Shown: piece by piece, positions 11,197 to 21,914 of the stretch
How the letters are laid out: each line of letters opens with the position of its first letter
Position numbering within the stretch: the stretch's first letter is position 1
NCBI RefSeq assembly: GCF_000417875.1
Contig: NW_006920872.1
Span: 230,197 to 294,196, forward strand
DNA from: Pseudozyma flocculosa PF-1
Lineage: Eukaryota > Basidiomycota > Ustilaginomycetes > Ustilaginales > Ustilaginaceae
Direction of reading: 5' to 3'
Length of the DNA: 64,000 nucleotides
The notes under the pieces: model-generated
Seen by the model: the letters and a program-made list of their open reading frames with translations, nothing else
What the model was told of the DNA's origin: nothing
Database searches by the model: none
Made by a program: the position numbers and the translations under genes

Positions 11197-14100
11197 ATGT
11201 CCGGCGTCCAGTCGTCGATGTCGTTCCCCACCCTGCCGAAGTCTCCCGAGCTTCAGCAGGCCGAGTCTGGTCCTTCCACCTTCAGCCAAGCAGCGCTGCG
11301 GCAAGAGCCGCCTCGCAGTCGACCCTCGGCCGCCTCGCCCTCCGCCAGCGCCGTCTCGCTACCAGCGCGGCACTCGATCGACTCGAACTTGACCAGCGAC
11401 ACCCGCGACCCGTCGCAGCCTTCCTCGACATCAGCCTCGATAGGGTTCCCCACCGCCGGCGTGCGTCCGGCCTCGCGGGCGTCCGCCGCTTCGTCCCGTC
11501 CCTCGTCGGTGGCATCCAGCTCCTCGACCCGCGCATCGTCCCATGTCCCCGGCCAGCTGGCGGCGTGTCCGGGCATCCTCAGCCCTGGGCTCGCATCCGC
11601 GCTGGGTCTAGGCTCGTCGCTCCAGGCGGCGCCGGACGGCAGTCCGATGGTGCGCAGGGAAAGCACCGGCTCCGGCCAGCACCGCAGGGTGCGGGCCCAG
11701 AGCACCCAGGGCCCAGGCTCGGGCATCCGGCGCCCCTCGCTCCCCGTCGTGCCCAGTATGCACCACCGCATGAGCGTGGCCAGCGTGTCCAGCTTCGAGA
11801 GTCTGCCAGAGGACGAGATCGTCCACGGCTTTGCACTCACCTCCGGCTCCGGCTCCGGACCCAGCAGCCTCGCCAAGGCTCGCCACAGCAGCTACGAGCG
11901 GTCGACGCCAGCGGGCAAGCACTCCGTCAACTTGGCATCGCCCACCTCGACTTCGGCCGCAGCGAGGGCCGAAGCGCGATCTCCCAGCCCCTCGTCGACC
12001 GCGGCCTTCTCTTCCTCCATCCCAAGCCCATCGAAGCTCTCGCAACAGCTCGACGCGGCCTGCTCGCTGCACGACCGTGAAGCTTCGACCGATTCCTCGA
12101 CGTCGGCATCCAGCATGTCGTCCCGTCCCGGTATCCTCAAGCGATCGGCCACCGAACCGTCGCAAAAGTTTGACCTGGTGCAGATGCTCTCGCGCCGCAA
12201 GAACGCTGTCATGGAGCTGCTCGATTCCGAGAGGAGCTTCATGTCGAGCCTCGAGCTGATCGATGCCGAGTACTACCAGCCGTTGAAGGCATCGCTCGGC
12301 GGCGGCGGCGGCGGCGGCGGTTCCAGCGGTAACGCCTCGCCGACCCTGGCCTCCTCTGGCGCCGCGCCCATTCTCGAACGCAAGGCCCTCGCCGAGATCT
12401 TTTCCAACTTCTCCGACATTCTGCACCTCAGCAAGGAGCTCCTGGCGCGGCTCGAGGCGCGGCTCGGCAGCGCTGCTGGTAGCGGGTCTCGGATCCTCGC
12501 AAGGCCATCCGGATCAGATGCATCCCGAACAACGGCGGCCAACAATAGACCTTGGGATCCGGCACTCGACACGATTGGCGACATCCTGGTGCCCCTGGCG
12601 CCCTTCATGAAGATGTACAGCCTCTACGTCAAGAACTTCAGCAGCGCGCTGCAGCGGATCGAGGCCGAACGCAAGGCGAACGAGGCATTCGCTTCGTTCC
12701 TCAAGGAGACCGAGCAGCGCAGGCAGGCCAAGGAGGCGTCCAGCAGCGCTGCGACCGGCCGAAAGGCTTTCGGCTTCGGCCTCGGCTTTCAGGCGCACCT
12801 GCTCACCATCGTCCAGCGCATTCCGCGCTACAAGCTGCTCGTCGATGATCTGATCAAATCGACGCCCGAGTCGCACGTCGATCGGCCCGATCTGGTCAAG
12901 GCGGGCCAGACCATCGAGCAAGTGGCTTCCTACATCAACGAGAACGTCCGACAGCACGAGATGGTACTGATGATGCTGTCGCTGCAGCGCTCGCTCCAAG
13001 GCCTGACGGAGCCGCTGGTGGTGCCCGGCCGCTCGCTCGTTAAGCGGGGCACGCTGATGAAGACATGCCGACGCAACGTCCAGCCCCGCGAGTTCTTCCT
13101 CTTCACCGACTGCATCATCTACGCCAGCCCCATCAGCGGCGGGATCGAGTCGGCCTCGGCGGCATGGCTGGCGCTGGCGCAAAAGGGCGGGCTGTACGGC
13201 GCCGCAGCAAACGAACCGCCAGCGCAGGCGCTCGCATCACCCGGCGACGCGACCGCAGCCATCGAGTCGATTGTGCCCCGCGCGCGGCTGCGCACCATTT
13301 CGGGCCCCGAGCCCTACACGCCACTGGCGGGCGCCATCTTTTCGCTGGCCGGCCACCAGCTCCAGTTCCGGGACAAGTTTCCGCTGCGCGACTGCACCGT
13401 CGTCAGCGTCGACGACCACTCTCTCCACGGCCTGCGGTACTGCTTCGAGATCCGGACGCCCGGAAAGAGCTTCGCCGTCTACGCAGAGACCTCGGCGAGC
13501 AAGGAGGCCTGGGTTGCCGCGATCCGAGAGGCCAAGGCGGATCACATGTCGGCGCGGAGGACGCTGCGTGCTGACGAGGACTCGATCGAGGCGAAGCGGG
13601 ACAAGCGCCGGTCGCAGCACCGCATCGAGCTTCAGGTCACATCCAGCCGCCGGCTGTCGACGCAGAGCCTTGGCCAGTACATTGGCCTTTCGGCCGCTCC
13701 CTCGTCGATCCCCGAAGCCGAGTCGGAATCCGCCGACGTCGACGTCGATGTCGATGGCGACGCCCTGGCCGTCGCTCGCACCAGGACCGAGTCGGCGCCC
13801 AACATCCTCCGGCCCCCGTCGTTCCCGACGTTTCCTTCCAACGCCACGGGCATGTCGCTGGCTACGCTCCTCTCGCCGAGCGCCCACGCGACGCCGACCA
13901 AGCCGCTGCGCGTGCTCGAGGACTACAATGCGCCCGTCTGGGTGCCCGACAACCGCGCCGAGAAGTGCGCGTGCTGCTCAGAGGCGTTTGGTATGTGGCG
14001 ACGCAAGCACCATTGCCGCCTGTGCGGCCAGGTGGTCTGCTGGAACTGCAGCCAGCGGTCGTTCCTGATCCCGGCGTACCAGGACGACGAGGACGACAAG

Positions 14101-15081
14101 CCGGCGCGGGCCTGCGACACCTGCTACGACTCCGTCTTCCCTCCCGATTCGCCAGAGCAGACGGCCATGGCGCTGGATGTGGCTGAGCCGGCAGCGGCCG
14201 CGGCGGAACCACTTCCGACGTCATCGACGAGGCAGACGGTCACCGGCGTCAATATGGCTGCGGCGCCGTCCAACGACGGCAGCGTCAGCGGCAGGAGCGG
14301 CTCGAGCAGCGGCCTGTTTGACTCGGACACCTCGCCTGGCTCGCCGGCGACACCGGCGGGCGACATTTCGCCGCACTTTGCCCAGCACCCCGGCCGCTCG
14401 CCGCTCGGATCTCCGCCCTCGAGCGCGACGATGCGCCCGGAGCTTTCGTTCACCGACAAGGCGATGGTTGGGCGGCCCAAGTCGCTGCGGTTCGACAACC
14501 TGCCGCAGCCGGTGTTTGCGCCCGATGCCCGGTCGTACGGCGGCTCTCCTCCCAAGGTGCCTGCCCGGTCCAAGTCGATTAGCGGAGGTGCGCCGCGGAT
14601 GCCCGAACGCAGCTCGGCCGCCGAGGCGCAGCTGTTCCAGGCGGCGCTGCACCCCCAGGTGCAGGCGGCGACATCGGGCACGGGCACCTTCCGGCTGGTG
14701 ACGCCGAGGTTGACGACGCCCGACTCGGAGGTGCCGCCCAACGAGTTTGGCAGGAGAAGTTCGCATCCGCCGTCGATGATGGGCGGCGTCTCGTCCTACT
14801 TTGGCAACGCCGAGGGTGCGACCGGGACCGAAGGCACGGGCACCACCTCTGCAGCGTCGTCTGCTGCCGCCGGGTCCGCCCCGTGCCTCGAGGATGCCGC
14901 CAACGTGGGCAAGGGATCAGAGCCTTTCAAGCCTTCGATGATCCACGGGCCCAACGGCATCCCGGCGCACCTACGGGCGCAGCGGAAGCGTCCGATGAGC
15001 GCGGCCGACCGACTGAGCACCTTTTACGGCGCCAACCTGGCCCTCTCGAGCGCGAGCGAGGCGAGGAAGAAGTCGCAGTAG
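11197..15081 (+). CDS. don1: DH-PH-FYVE Rho-family guanine nucleotide exchange factor (Don1-like)
   Basis: This single-exon gene encodes 1294 residues. A DH (RhoGEF) domain spans about residues 335-603, with the LLDSERSF start, PFMKMYSLYVKNF and the VQRIPRYKLLVDDLI helix typical of Dbl proteins. A split PH domain covers about 613-784 (LVKRGTLMK, REFFLFTDCIIYA, then a long insert before YCFEIRTPGKSFAVYA). A FYVE zinc finger lies at about 915-984, with the WVPD start, the basic RRKHHCR motif and paired cysteines; the usual RVC is RAC here. FYVE fingers bind PI3P on endosomes. The same order is known in Ustilago maydis Don1, a Cdc42 exchange factor needed for cell separation, and that is the basis for the symbol. 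Long Ser/Pro/Ala-rich linkers flank the domains. The ATG at 11197 follows a likely leader-intron acceptor at 11184. Orthology is inferred from domain order only. Confidence 0.85.
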   Translation: MSGVQSSMSFPTLPKSPELQQAESGPSTFSQAALRQEPPRSRPSAASPSASAVSLPARHSIDSNLTSDTRDPSQPSSTSASIGFPTAGVRPASRASAASSRPSSVASSSSTRASSHVPGQLAACPGILSPGLASALGLGSSLQAAPDGSPMVRRESTGSGQHRRVRAQSTQGPGSGIRRPSLPVVPSMHHRMSVASVSSFESLPEDEIVHGFALTSGSGSGPSSLAKARHSSYERSTPAGKHSVNLASPTSTSAAARAEARSPSPSSTAAFSSSIPSPSKLSQQLDAACSLHDREASTDSSTSASSMSSRPGILKRSATEPSQKFDLVQMLSRRKNAVMELLDSERSFMSSLELIDAEYYQPLKASLGGGGGGGGSSGNASPTLASSGAAPILERKALAEIFSNFSDILHLSKELLARLEARLGSAAGSGSRILARPSGSDASRTTAANNRPWDPALDTIGDILVPLAPFMKMYSLYVKNFSSALQRIEAERKANEAFASFLKETEQRRQAKEASSSAATGRKAFGFGLGFQAHLLTIVQRIPRYKLLVDDLIKSTPESHVDRPDLVKAGQTIEQVASYINENVRQHEMVLMMLSLQRSLQGLTEPLVVPGRSLVKRGTLMKTCRRNVQPREFFLFTDCIIYASPISGGIESASAAWLALAQKGGLYGAAANEPPAQALASPGDATAAIESIVPRARLRTISGPEPYTPLAGAIFSLAGHQLQFRDKFPLRDCTVVSVDDHSLHGLRYCFEIRTPGKSFAVYAETSASKEAWVAAIREAKADHMSARRTLRADEDSIEAKRDKRRSQHRIELQVTSSRRLSTQSLGQYIGLSAAPSSIPEAESESADVDVDVDGDALAVARTRTESAPNILRPPSFPTFPSNATGMSLATLLSPSAHATPTKPLRVLEDYNAPVWVPDNRAEKCACCSEAFGMWRRKHHCRLCGQVVCWNCSQRSFLIPAYQDDEDDKPARACDTCYDSVFPPDSPEQTAMALDVAEPAAAAAEPLPTSSTRQTVTGVNMAAAPSNDGSVSGRSGSSSGLFDSDTSPGSPATPAGDISPHFAQHPGRSPLGSPPSSATMRPELSFTDKAMVGRPKSLRFDNLPQPVFAPDARSYGGSPPKVPARSKSISGGAPRMPERSSAAEAQLFQAALHPQVQAATSGTGTFRLVTPRLTTPDSEVPPNEFGRRSSHPPSMMGGVSSYFGNAEGATGTEGTGTTSAASSAAAGSAPCLEDAANVGKGSEPFKPSMIHGPNGIPAHLRAQRKRPMSAADRLSTFYGANLALSSASEARKKSQ

Positions 15082-16209
15082 CCAAAGAGGACGTCGGCGC
15101 TGGACGGGTCGCTTTGGGCTCGATTCGCGCGCATACCTCGCCGCTCTGTTTTCGCTCACAGCCTGATCTTCTCGTCGACCCTCTTTCCAGCATACACGCA
15201 ACAGTCCGCGGACAGTCTTGATTGCATCCCGTGGCTCGTTTACCCGCTTGCTCGCCCGCCCGCCCGCCTTGCTCGTGCTGAGCTCCGGGCGCGATGTACT
15301 CTCCTCGCTGGACCCCGCCAGTGTCGGTTTGCGCCCAACTGTCGGATCGGCCGCATTTCACGCCCCGTCTCGGCCCAGGCCGTCCGTCCACCACCCCCGT
15401 TCCTTGATATCCCCTCGATACCCCCACCCGAGTCCGTGCCGGACTCCCAAACGTATTGCCTCCGTATCTCCCACATCGAACCAGTGCGCGTATAATCTTG
15501 ATATCCCCTCGCTTGCTACCTGGCTCACGTCGAAGGTGCTGCTTTCCCGACAGTAGTGGCTCGGGCAAAGGAACGTCGGGCTCTTGTCCGAAAGGCCGTC
15601 GGTGTGGAGGGAGGGGGCGGGGGGCATGGCGGAACCCGCGGCGCTCGTCAAGGCGGCGTGGGCTAGAGCCTTGCCGAACTCGAGACGAGACGTCGGCGCG
15701 GGTCTACCGGCGCCCTGCCTGGCCAGGCCTAGCCAGACGAGGGATGGAAGCGGCTGTTGGACGCGAAGGCTCGCCGCGGGTGTCGCCGTGCTTGTTGCTG
15801 ACTGAAGAGATGAGAAGCGATGGGTTCCCGCGCTCCCCCGCTCCCCCGCCCGCCCGCTCTCCCCATCGGACGGATGTGGAGGTTGTCCACGAGCGCCAAA
15901 CGACGACGCGGGGCGTGGGGGGACGCATGCCTTTGCCGGGCCTGGCCTGCTTTGGGAGCGTGGCCGACAAGAAGGGGTGACGCATGCAACGACCAGCTCC
16001 CCTGCCAGACCTAGCCTGCTGGGCATGAGCTGCTCGGCCCTCGCTCCGTCTCGAAGGCGACCATCCATCCATCCATCCGTCCGTCCACCCGTTCTTCTCA
16101 GTCTTGCGTCCGAAGATCTTCCAGCAACCTCTGCCCCCTCTCCCGCACTGCGATACCACCCAAACTCAACCCCCAGCGCACCTCGGATCGACGCAGAAAA
16201 AGGCACATC
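15082..16209. other. Intergenic region with ATCC/GTCC tetranucleotide tract
   Basis: This 1.1 kb stretch between two genes on the same strand holds the Don1-like 3' UTR and the promoter of the next gene. A CCATCCATCC-type tetranucleotide tract lies at 16061-16086. Long open frames on the minus strand here continue antisense through the next gene and look like shadows. Confidence 0.55.
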
Positions 16210-17529
16210 ATGGTCACGACTCGACGACAGCAGAACCAGGCCCAGGCCCAGGCCCACGACGACTCGACCGCCGCCGCCGCCGAGTCCAAGGCCGCTTCGC
16301 ACTCCAAAAAGGTGGATGAGGCCGACGCCGACGCCGACGCCGACGACGAGGACAAGACCCAGGCCGGCTCGAAGCGCAAGGCCGCTCCCTCTGACCGCGA
16401 CGGCAAAGAGGATGCAAAGGACCAGCAGGACGCACAGGACGACACCGACGGCAAGGGCAACGACAGGGGCGCGGGCGCGGCCGGGTCGTCTGCTAAATCG
16501 CGCAAGGTCGAGAGCACCATCGACGAGCAGCAGGCGCACCTCGCGCGCTACCACGACGCCCTCTCCTGGCTGCACTCGGACGAGGCCTGGCACCTGTCCA
16601 ACCCGCCCGTCGAGCAGAGCGGCAAGGGCGAAATCGACGTGGCCGCCGCCGGTGGTGCCGATGAGGGCGCCACGCGCCAGCCGCCCGCCAAGGGCAGCGG
16701 GCACAACAAGCGCGCCGACATGGTCGACGACGGGCGCCACCTGCGCTACCCCAACTCGAACCTCACCCCCTTCCAGGCGCTGCTGTGCTCCGTCATGCTC
16801 TCCAAGCCCATCTCGCACCGCCTCGGCATCCGCGCCATCGAGACGATGCTCAACAAGCCTTTCCTCTTCCGCACCGTCCGCGACCTCAAAGAGGCCGGCG
16901 TAGAGGGCAGGAGAGAGGCGCTGTGGGAGGCCAGGACGCAGCACAAGGAAAAGACGGCCGAGCAGCTCGGCGACCTCGTCGACGGCCTCGTGCACCTCTG
17001 CGGCGGAGACGAGGCAAAGGCCGACGAGATGAAGCCCATCCTCGAAAAGGCCATCGAGGCGGCAGCCGGGGAAGGAGGAGCCAAGGACGTCGACTCGTTC
17101 AAGCTGGCCGACGAGCTCAAAAAGACGCTCACCGAGAGCATCAAGGGCCTCGGACCAACGGGCTGCGACATCTTCCTGCGCAGGGTCCAGGTCGAGTGGC
17201 CCCAGCTCTTCCCCTTTGCCGACCGCAGGACGCTCAACGTCGCCGTACAGCTCGGCCTCATCGACCCAAACACCCTCGGCCAGGACGGCGACGACAAGGG
17301 CGTCCAGGCCGCCACGCGCGCCCTCGCCGAAAAGGTGGCCGAGCACGTCGGCTTCCCGCCCGAGCAGGCGCGCGACGCCGGTGAAGAGGCAGAGTGCGGA
17401 CGGTGGTGGTTTGTCCGCACCCTCGACGTCCTCATCGGCCTCGACGTCGAAAAGCAGCTCGACGAGGCCAAGAAGCGCGCTGGCGTCAGCGGGAGCGGCG
17501 GCGATGCTGGAGCAAAGAAGGAAGAGTAG
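16210..17529 (+). CDS. HhH-GPD-fold protein (DNA glycosylase superfamily-like)
   Basis: This single-exon gene encodes 439 residues. The first 110 are disordered, acidic and Lys-rich, with SKRKAAPSD and AKSRKVES as possible nuclear localisation signals. The remainder is all-helical and resembles the HhH-GPD fold of base-excision DNA glycosylases. LTPFQALLCSVMLSKPISH matches the opening helices. IKGLGPTGCDIFLRRVQ (about 311-327) is a helix-hairpin-helix. FADRRTLNVAVQLGL (about 336-350) aligns with the segment holding the catalytic Asp, and that Asp is present. The Lys that bifunctional endonuclease III enzymes carry in the hairpin is Thr/Gly here, and no C-terminal iron-sulphur cysteine cluster is visible. 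So it is either a monofunctional glycosylase-like protein or a non-catalytic DNA-binding relative. Assignment to the fold is moderately secure; substrate is unknown. Its 3' end converges on the Hrp1-like gene 157 bp away. Confidence 0.72.
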   Translation: MVTTRRQQNQAQAQAHDDSTAAAAESKAASHSKKVDEADADADADDEDKTQAGSKRKAAPSDRDGKEDAKDQQDAQDDTDGKGNDRGAGAAGSSAKSRKVESTIDEQQAHLARYHDALSWLHSDEAWHLSNPPVEQSGKGEIDVAAAGGADEGATRQPPAKGSGHNKRADMVDDGRHLRYPNSNLTPFQALLCSVMLSKPISHRLGIRAIETMLNKPFLFRTVRDLKEAGVEGRREALWEARTQHKEKTAEQLGDLVDGLVHLCGGDEAKADEMKPILEKAIEAAAGEGGAKDVDSFKLADELKKTLTESIKGLGPTGCDIFLRRVQVEWPQLFPFADRRTLNVAVQLGLIDPNTLGQDGDDKGVQAATRALAEKVAEHVGFPPEQARDAGEEAECGRWWFVRTLDVLIGLDVEKQLDEAKKRAGVSGSGGDAGAKKEE

Positions 17530-17686
17530 GCCGTGGTCTCGCATCGCAACGACCTGCATGGTCCTGTTCAGGAGAGGGCGACGAGAATGTGTCGAATCTG
17601 GCGAAGATGTCGAATTCAACAAGAGGATGTCGTGGTATGCGTTTGACAGAGAGCGGCGTGAGCGGGTAGGTGGCCACCGGGTGCGC

Positions 17687-20602
17687 CTAGAAGCGCTGGC
17701 CTCGCTGCTGCTGGCCCGAGTCGTAGTTGCGGCCCGAACCGCCTCGCTGCGGCGACCGCTCGCGTCGGTGGGCGTCCCTCGAGTCGCTGCGGTTGCGCAT
17801 CGGCGACCTCTCGCGACTGTGGTCGCGCCCATAGCTGCCCGCATGTCCCCCTCCGCCCGTGGCGCCGCTCGATGGAGGACTTCCGCTCATGGGTCGGGAA
17901 GGCAGGCCCGCCGAGCCGGGCGGCTGCAGGCTCCCTCGAGGTTGGTCGCGGCGGTAGCCACCACCAGCGTTGCCGCCACCACCACCGCCACCACCGCCGC
18001 CTCGGCCTCCTTGGCTGCCCCATCCGACGCCGTTGCTGGCTCCTCCGTTGCTCATGCCTCCCATGCCCATGCCTCCCATTCCTCCGCCCATGCCGCTACC
18101 CATGCCCTGCATGCCCATGCCCATGCCGCCCATGCCCATGTCCATGCCCGCCATGCCGCCCATGCCGCCCAGGCTGGCCGTCATCTGCTGCCATGCCATC
18201 TGCGGGTTCCAGTTGGCTGACCCCCAGCCCATCTGCTGGTACATCCTCGCGATGGCCTGAGGGTCGAAGCCGCCGCCGCCGCCGCCGCCGCCGNNNNNNN
18301 NNNNNNNNNNNNNNNNNNNNNNNNNNNNNNNNNNNNNNNNNNNNNNNNNNNNNNNNNNNNNNNNNNNNNNNNNNNNNNNNNNNNNNNNNNNNNNNNNNNN
18401 NNNNNNNNNNNNNNNNNNNNNNNNNNNNNNNNNNNNNNNNNNNNNNNNNNNNNNNNNNNNNNNNNNNNNNNNNNNNNNNNNNNNNNNNNNNNNNNNNNNN
18501 NNNNNNNNNNNNNNNNNNNNNNNNNNNNNNNNNNNNNNNNNNNNNNNNNNNNNNNNNNNNNNNNNNNNNNNNNNNNNNNNNNNNNNNNNNNNNNNNNNNN
18601 NNNNNNNNNNNNNNNNNNNNNNNNNNNNNNNNNNNNNNNNNNNNNNNNNNNNNNNNNNNNNNNNNNNNNNNNNNNNNNNNNNNNNNNNNNNNNNNNNNNN
18701 NNNNNNNNNNNNNNNNNNNNNNNNNNNNNNNNNNNNNNNNNNNNNNNNNNNNNNNNNNNNNNNNNNNNNNNNNNNNNNNNNNNNNNNNNNNNNNNNNNNN
18801 NNNNNNNNNNNNNNNNNNNNNNNNNNNNNNNNNNNNNNNNNNNNNNNNNNNNNNNNNNNNNNGCCCATGCCGCCACCGCCACCGCGTCCTCCATCGAACC
18901 TTGCGCCACCGGCGCCGCCGCCACCGATCCCGCGCGCGTTGTTGGCGTCGCTGCGGGTCTGGGCGCGCTTGACCTCGACCATCTTGCCCTCAAAGTTGAG
19001 CGGCTGGATGTTGAGCACGTGCTGGACGCTCGTCTCGTCCTGAAAGGTGATGAAGCCGAACCCGCGCGGGTTGCCCGTCTCCTTGTCCATCATGCAGTTG
19101 CTCTCGATGACGGCGCCGAACTGCTCAAAGTAGGCGCGGAACGACTGCGGCGTCACGCTCTGCGGCAGGCCGCCCACAAAGACCTTTTGCGAGCGCGAAA
19201 CGTTCTGCTCGGGACGGGGGATGGCCCGCTTGGGATCGATCTGATCGGGTGCAGTGCATTTCAGTCGTTGGACGGCGTCAGTCGGGAGGCGGGTTCGGCT
19301 TCGAGGCCAGCGCCGGCCGTGGCCGAACGAGCCGCCACCATCCACTCACCACCTTGCCGTCGAGGAAGTGCTCCCGGACCATGACGGTGTTGACGGCCTT
19401 GGGATCGACAAAGGTGAGGAAGGCAAAGCACCTCGACCGGCCCGTTGCGGCGTCTCGCATGATGGTGCAGTGTCCGACCTCGCCAAACTGCGAAAAGTAG
19501 TTTCTCAGGCCCTCTGGTTGGCACGGCGCAGGATGGGAGGTGGACCAAAAGGCAAGCGTCAGTAGGCGGACGGGCTGTCACTTTGGCGGTACGAGGGGCC
19601 GAGGCAAAGGCGTGGTAGTTACCATCGGTGGTATCCCAGTTCAGCCCGCCAACAAACATCTTGCTGCGAACGCCAGACGGTGGGGCCATCGGTCGAGGAA
19701 GGGGCGGTGTGTCGTGTATGGGTAGCATTGCGCGCAATGGCAGGTCCAGAGTACGGGAACGGCGGGCGTGGTGGGGTTGTTACATCGTCCCCGCGAGCAG
19801 TAGCGAACGAGCGGTAGTCGAGCGACGGGGCGAGGGTCGAAGGTATCGAAGGTAGATAGTGGGCGGTGAAGGGGGTATGCGAGCGGATCGTAGCAGGGTG
19901 GGAACCGCAGGGTCAATGACTGGTCTCGAGACGGCTATCAACGAATCCAACGATGACGACGGCGAGGATGACGACAGGGCGATGCTGTGGGCTAGGAGGG
20001 ATGGACGACACTCTGCTGCTAGAGGTATGCCGAGGACTGCAAGGACGCCAACAGCAGCGGCACCAGACTCTGGCGAGGATCTGTCTTGAAGGTGGCGTGT
20101 AGCCGTCTGTCTGGTCGAAGGCGGTTCTGGGGACCACTGCCACTCACCCTTCTTCTGGCATCTCATGAGGCAACAGGGTCTTTTCGGCGCCGGATCCATC
20201 GCCCTTCTCTGGTTTGGCGGCCGCATCGCCGGTCGACTGGCCCGCACCCTGCTGTGATGTGTGCGCGGAACCGTTGCTCTGCTGGCCAGGGTTCACACCT
20301 TGTGGCGGCTGTTTCGACGATGACGACGATGCTGCTGCTGCTCCTGCTGCTGCTGCAGGAGGTGGCGGGATGAAAGAGGTGCTCTTGCCGCTGGCAGGAG
20401 GGATGAAAGAAGGCTTGGATGGCAGGTTCGAGTCGGAGGCGGCAGGCTGGGTGGTGGTGTCGTCGTTGTACATGATGAGGTCGTCTTCGTCGCCGTCCTC
20501 GGTCAGGCCGCCGCCGCTGGTCGGGTTGCCATCGATATCCTGAGCGCCGGTGTCGGCGTAGAGGTCGGCGTAGAGGTCGTCGGTGTCTTCCGTCGAAGCC
20601 AT
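17687..20602 (-). CDS. Two-RRM hnRNP-type RNA-binding protein (Hrp1/Nab4-like)
   Basis: Four exons in transcript order (20602-20148, 19663-19623, 19513-19350, 19240-17687) join in frame. The protein would be 737 residues if the assembly gap length is right. It starts MASTEDTDDLYADLYADTG, an acidic N-terminus. RRM1 begins KMFVGGLNWDTTD and its RNP1 is RCFAFLTF. RRM2 has KVFVGGLPQS and a canonical RNP1, RGFGFITF. The long C-terminal part is Gly-rich with Met-Gly repeats (GMGGMGMG type), an NPQMAWQQM segment and an Arg/Ser/Asp-rich tail. Tandem RRMs followed by a Gly-rich tail are the layout of yeast Hrp1/Nab4, which acts in cleavage, polyadenylation and mRNA export. Musashi or DAZAP1-like relatives share the layout, so no symbol is given. 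The 569-base gap falls inside the Gly-rich part, and the frame is the same on both sides. Confidence 0.88.
18294..18862. other. Assembly gap (569 N) inside the Gly-rich tail of the RNA-binding protein gene
   Basis: A run of N bases is flanked on the left by a GCC/CCG triplet run that codes poly-Gly and on the right by another Gly-rich coding stretch. Repetitive GGN codons probably blocked assembly. The true length, and hence protein length, is unknown. Confidence 0.98.
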
Positions 20603-21914
20603 GGTGGGCGAGTCTCGCGATAGATGGTCGTGGCCAGGCAGCCGCGATCAGTAGGAGAAGCAGGAGAGGGACGGCAGAAACAAGCAAGAGGCGTCGCCGC
20701 GAGACAAGGCGAACAGAGGTGATCGGAGGCGGGCCGAAGCGGTGAGAGCAGTGTAAAAGCAGGATGATGATGATGATGATGATGGAGGTGGTGGGGAAGG
20801 GGAGAGCCAGGGCCTGGCCTGCCAGCAGCGGCTACCACAAAGACGCGAGGGGTCGGACCGGCCGCTCGGTTGGTCCAAGCCACGCCCCGCAACCTTGGTG
20901 CGGGCGACTGGCTGTTTTCTGCGCCCGGGGGCGGACCCGCCGGCGACCATGGCCTGGGCACGCCTGCCTGCCAGGGCGGGGAGCGAGCACATCGGGCTGC
21001 GTCCGCCCGACGGGCACACCCTCGCTCAATCCGGGCCTCGGCTTGCCTGGTGCGGATCGAGGCCTGGCGGGCGGTGACGCACAGACGCCGGACGGTGTGG
21101 TCTGGTCTGGCCGAGGCTGGCCTGGCCTGGCCGGGGCACGGCGTGTGTGTGCGGGTTTCAGAGTTGAGTTGAGCTCGAGGTCAGCAGCCTGCTTGCGCCT
21201 TCCTCGACCTCCTCCTCAGCCTCCTTAGCTTGCCTTCTTGACCCTCGCGCTGTGTCTCTTCCTGGCCTCTCTCTCTGCTCCTTTTCCATCTTCACCGGCT
21301 CGGTCTCGTCATCTCCGTCCTTGTGGGCCATTGCGACACTCGGGACCCTCTCGACAGAGTCCGGTCATCTTGTCGATCCTCTGTCGACGAACGTCTCCTG
21401 GACCGACCGCCGGACCGCCTCCGCAGCAGCAGCCACCTTCACACGACGTCGGCCTGCCTCCGAGACATCGAAGTTCAGTCGCCCGTCTACACAGCCACTC
21501 GGACGCAGATCCGAAAGGGAACTCCTCGTCAAGGTCGGAACGAGCCGCTGGCGGGCAGGGCCATCTTGTCGGCACGACTTCGATCCCTCTTCTTGGGCGG
21601 CCTCGGGCATTCTCTCAAGGGGCCGAGCGTCGGGACAGGCGGTCGCATGTCGGCTGAGCTGGAACACCCTGTCTAGTCACAGCTTCCGTCGCTGCCAGTC
21701 ACGCCCGCGCACTGGCTCTTGTCGGTTGCTTAGGAAAGGCCCGGCCGTCAGCAGATTCCTTCGCCAACTTTCACGCCGGTCATCGACGCTGCCAGCCAGC
21801 TCTGCTCTGTCCCTACGAGATCCGACTCAGCCCACAGCCTCGACGCCACGACCGCAGCAGACCGTATCGCTCCACCAGCTGGGGCAGAGTGCGGCTGCAA
21901 AGAGCGATCCCACG
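20603..21914. other. Divergent promoter region between the RNA-binding and Git1-like genes
   Basis: This 1.3 kb holds an ATG/GAT trinucleotide run near 20763-20785, CCTGG pentamers near 21118, and CT-rich DNA on the Git1-like side from about 21180. An open frame continues upstream of the Git1-like ATG without recognisable content and is treated as leader. Confidence 0.55.

Noticed and set aside
15358..17844. Long minus-strand open frame of about 828 codons
   Set aside because: It overlaps the HhH-GPD gene antisense and continues into low-complexity intergenic DNA; no domain is recognised.
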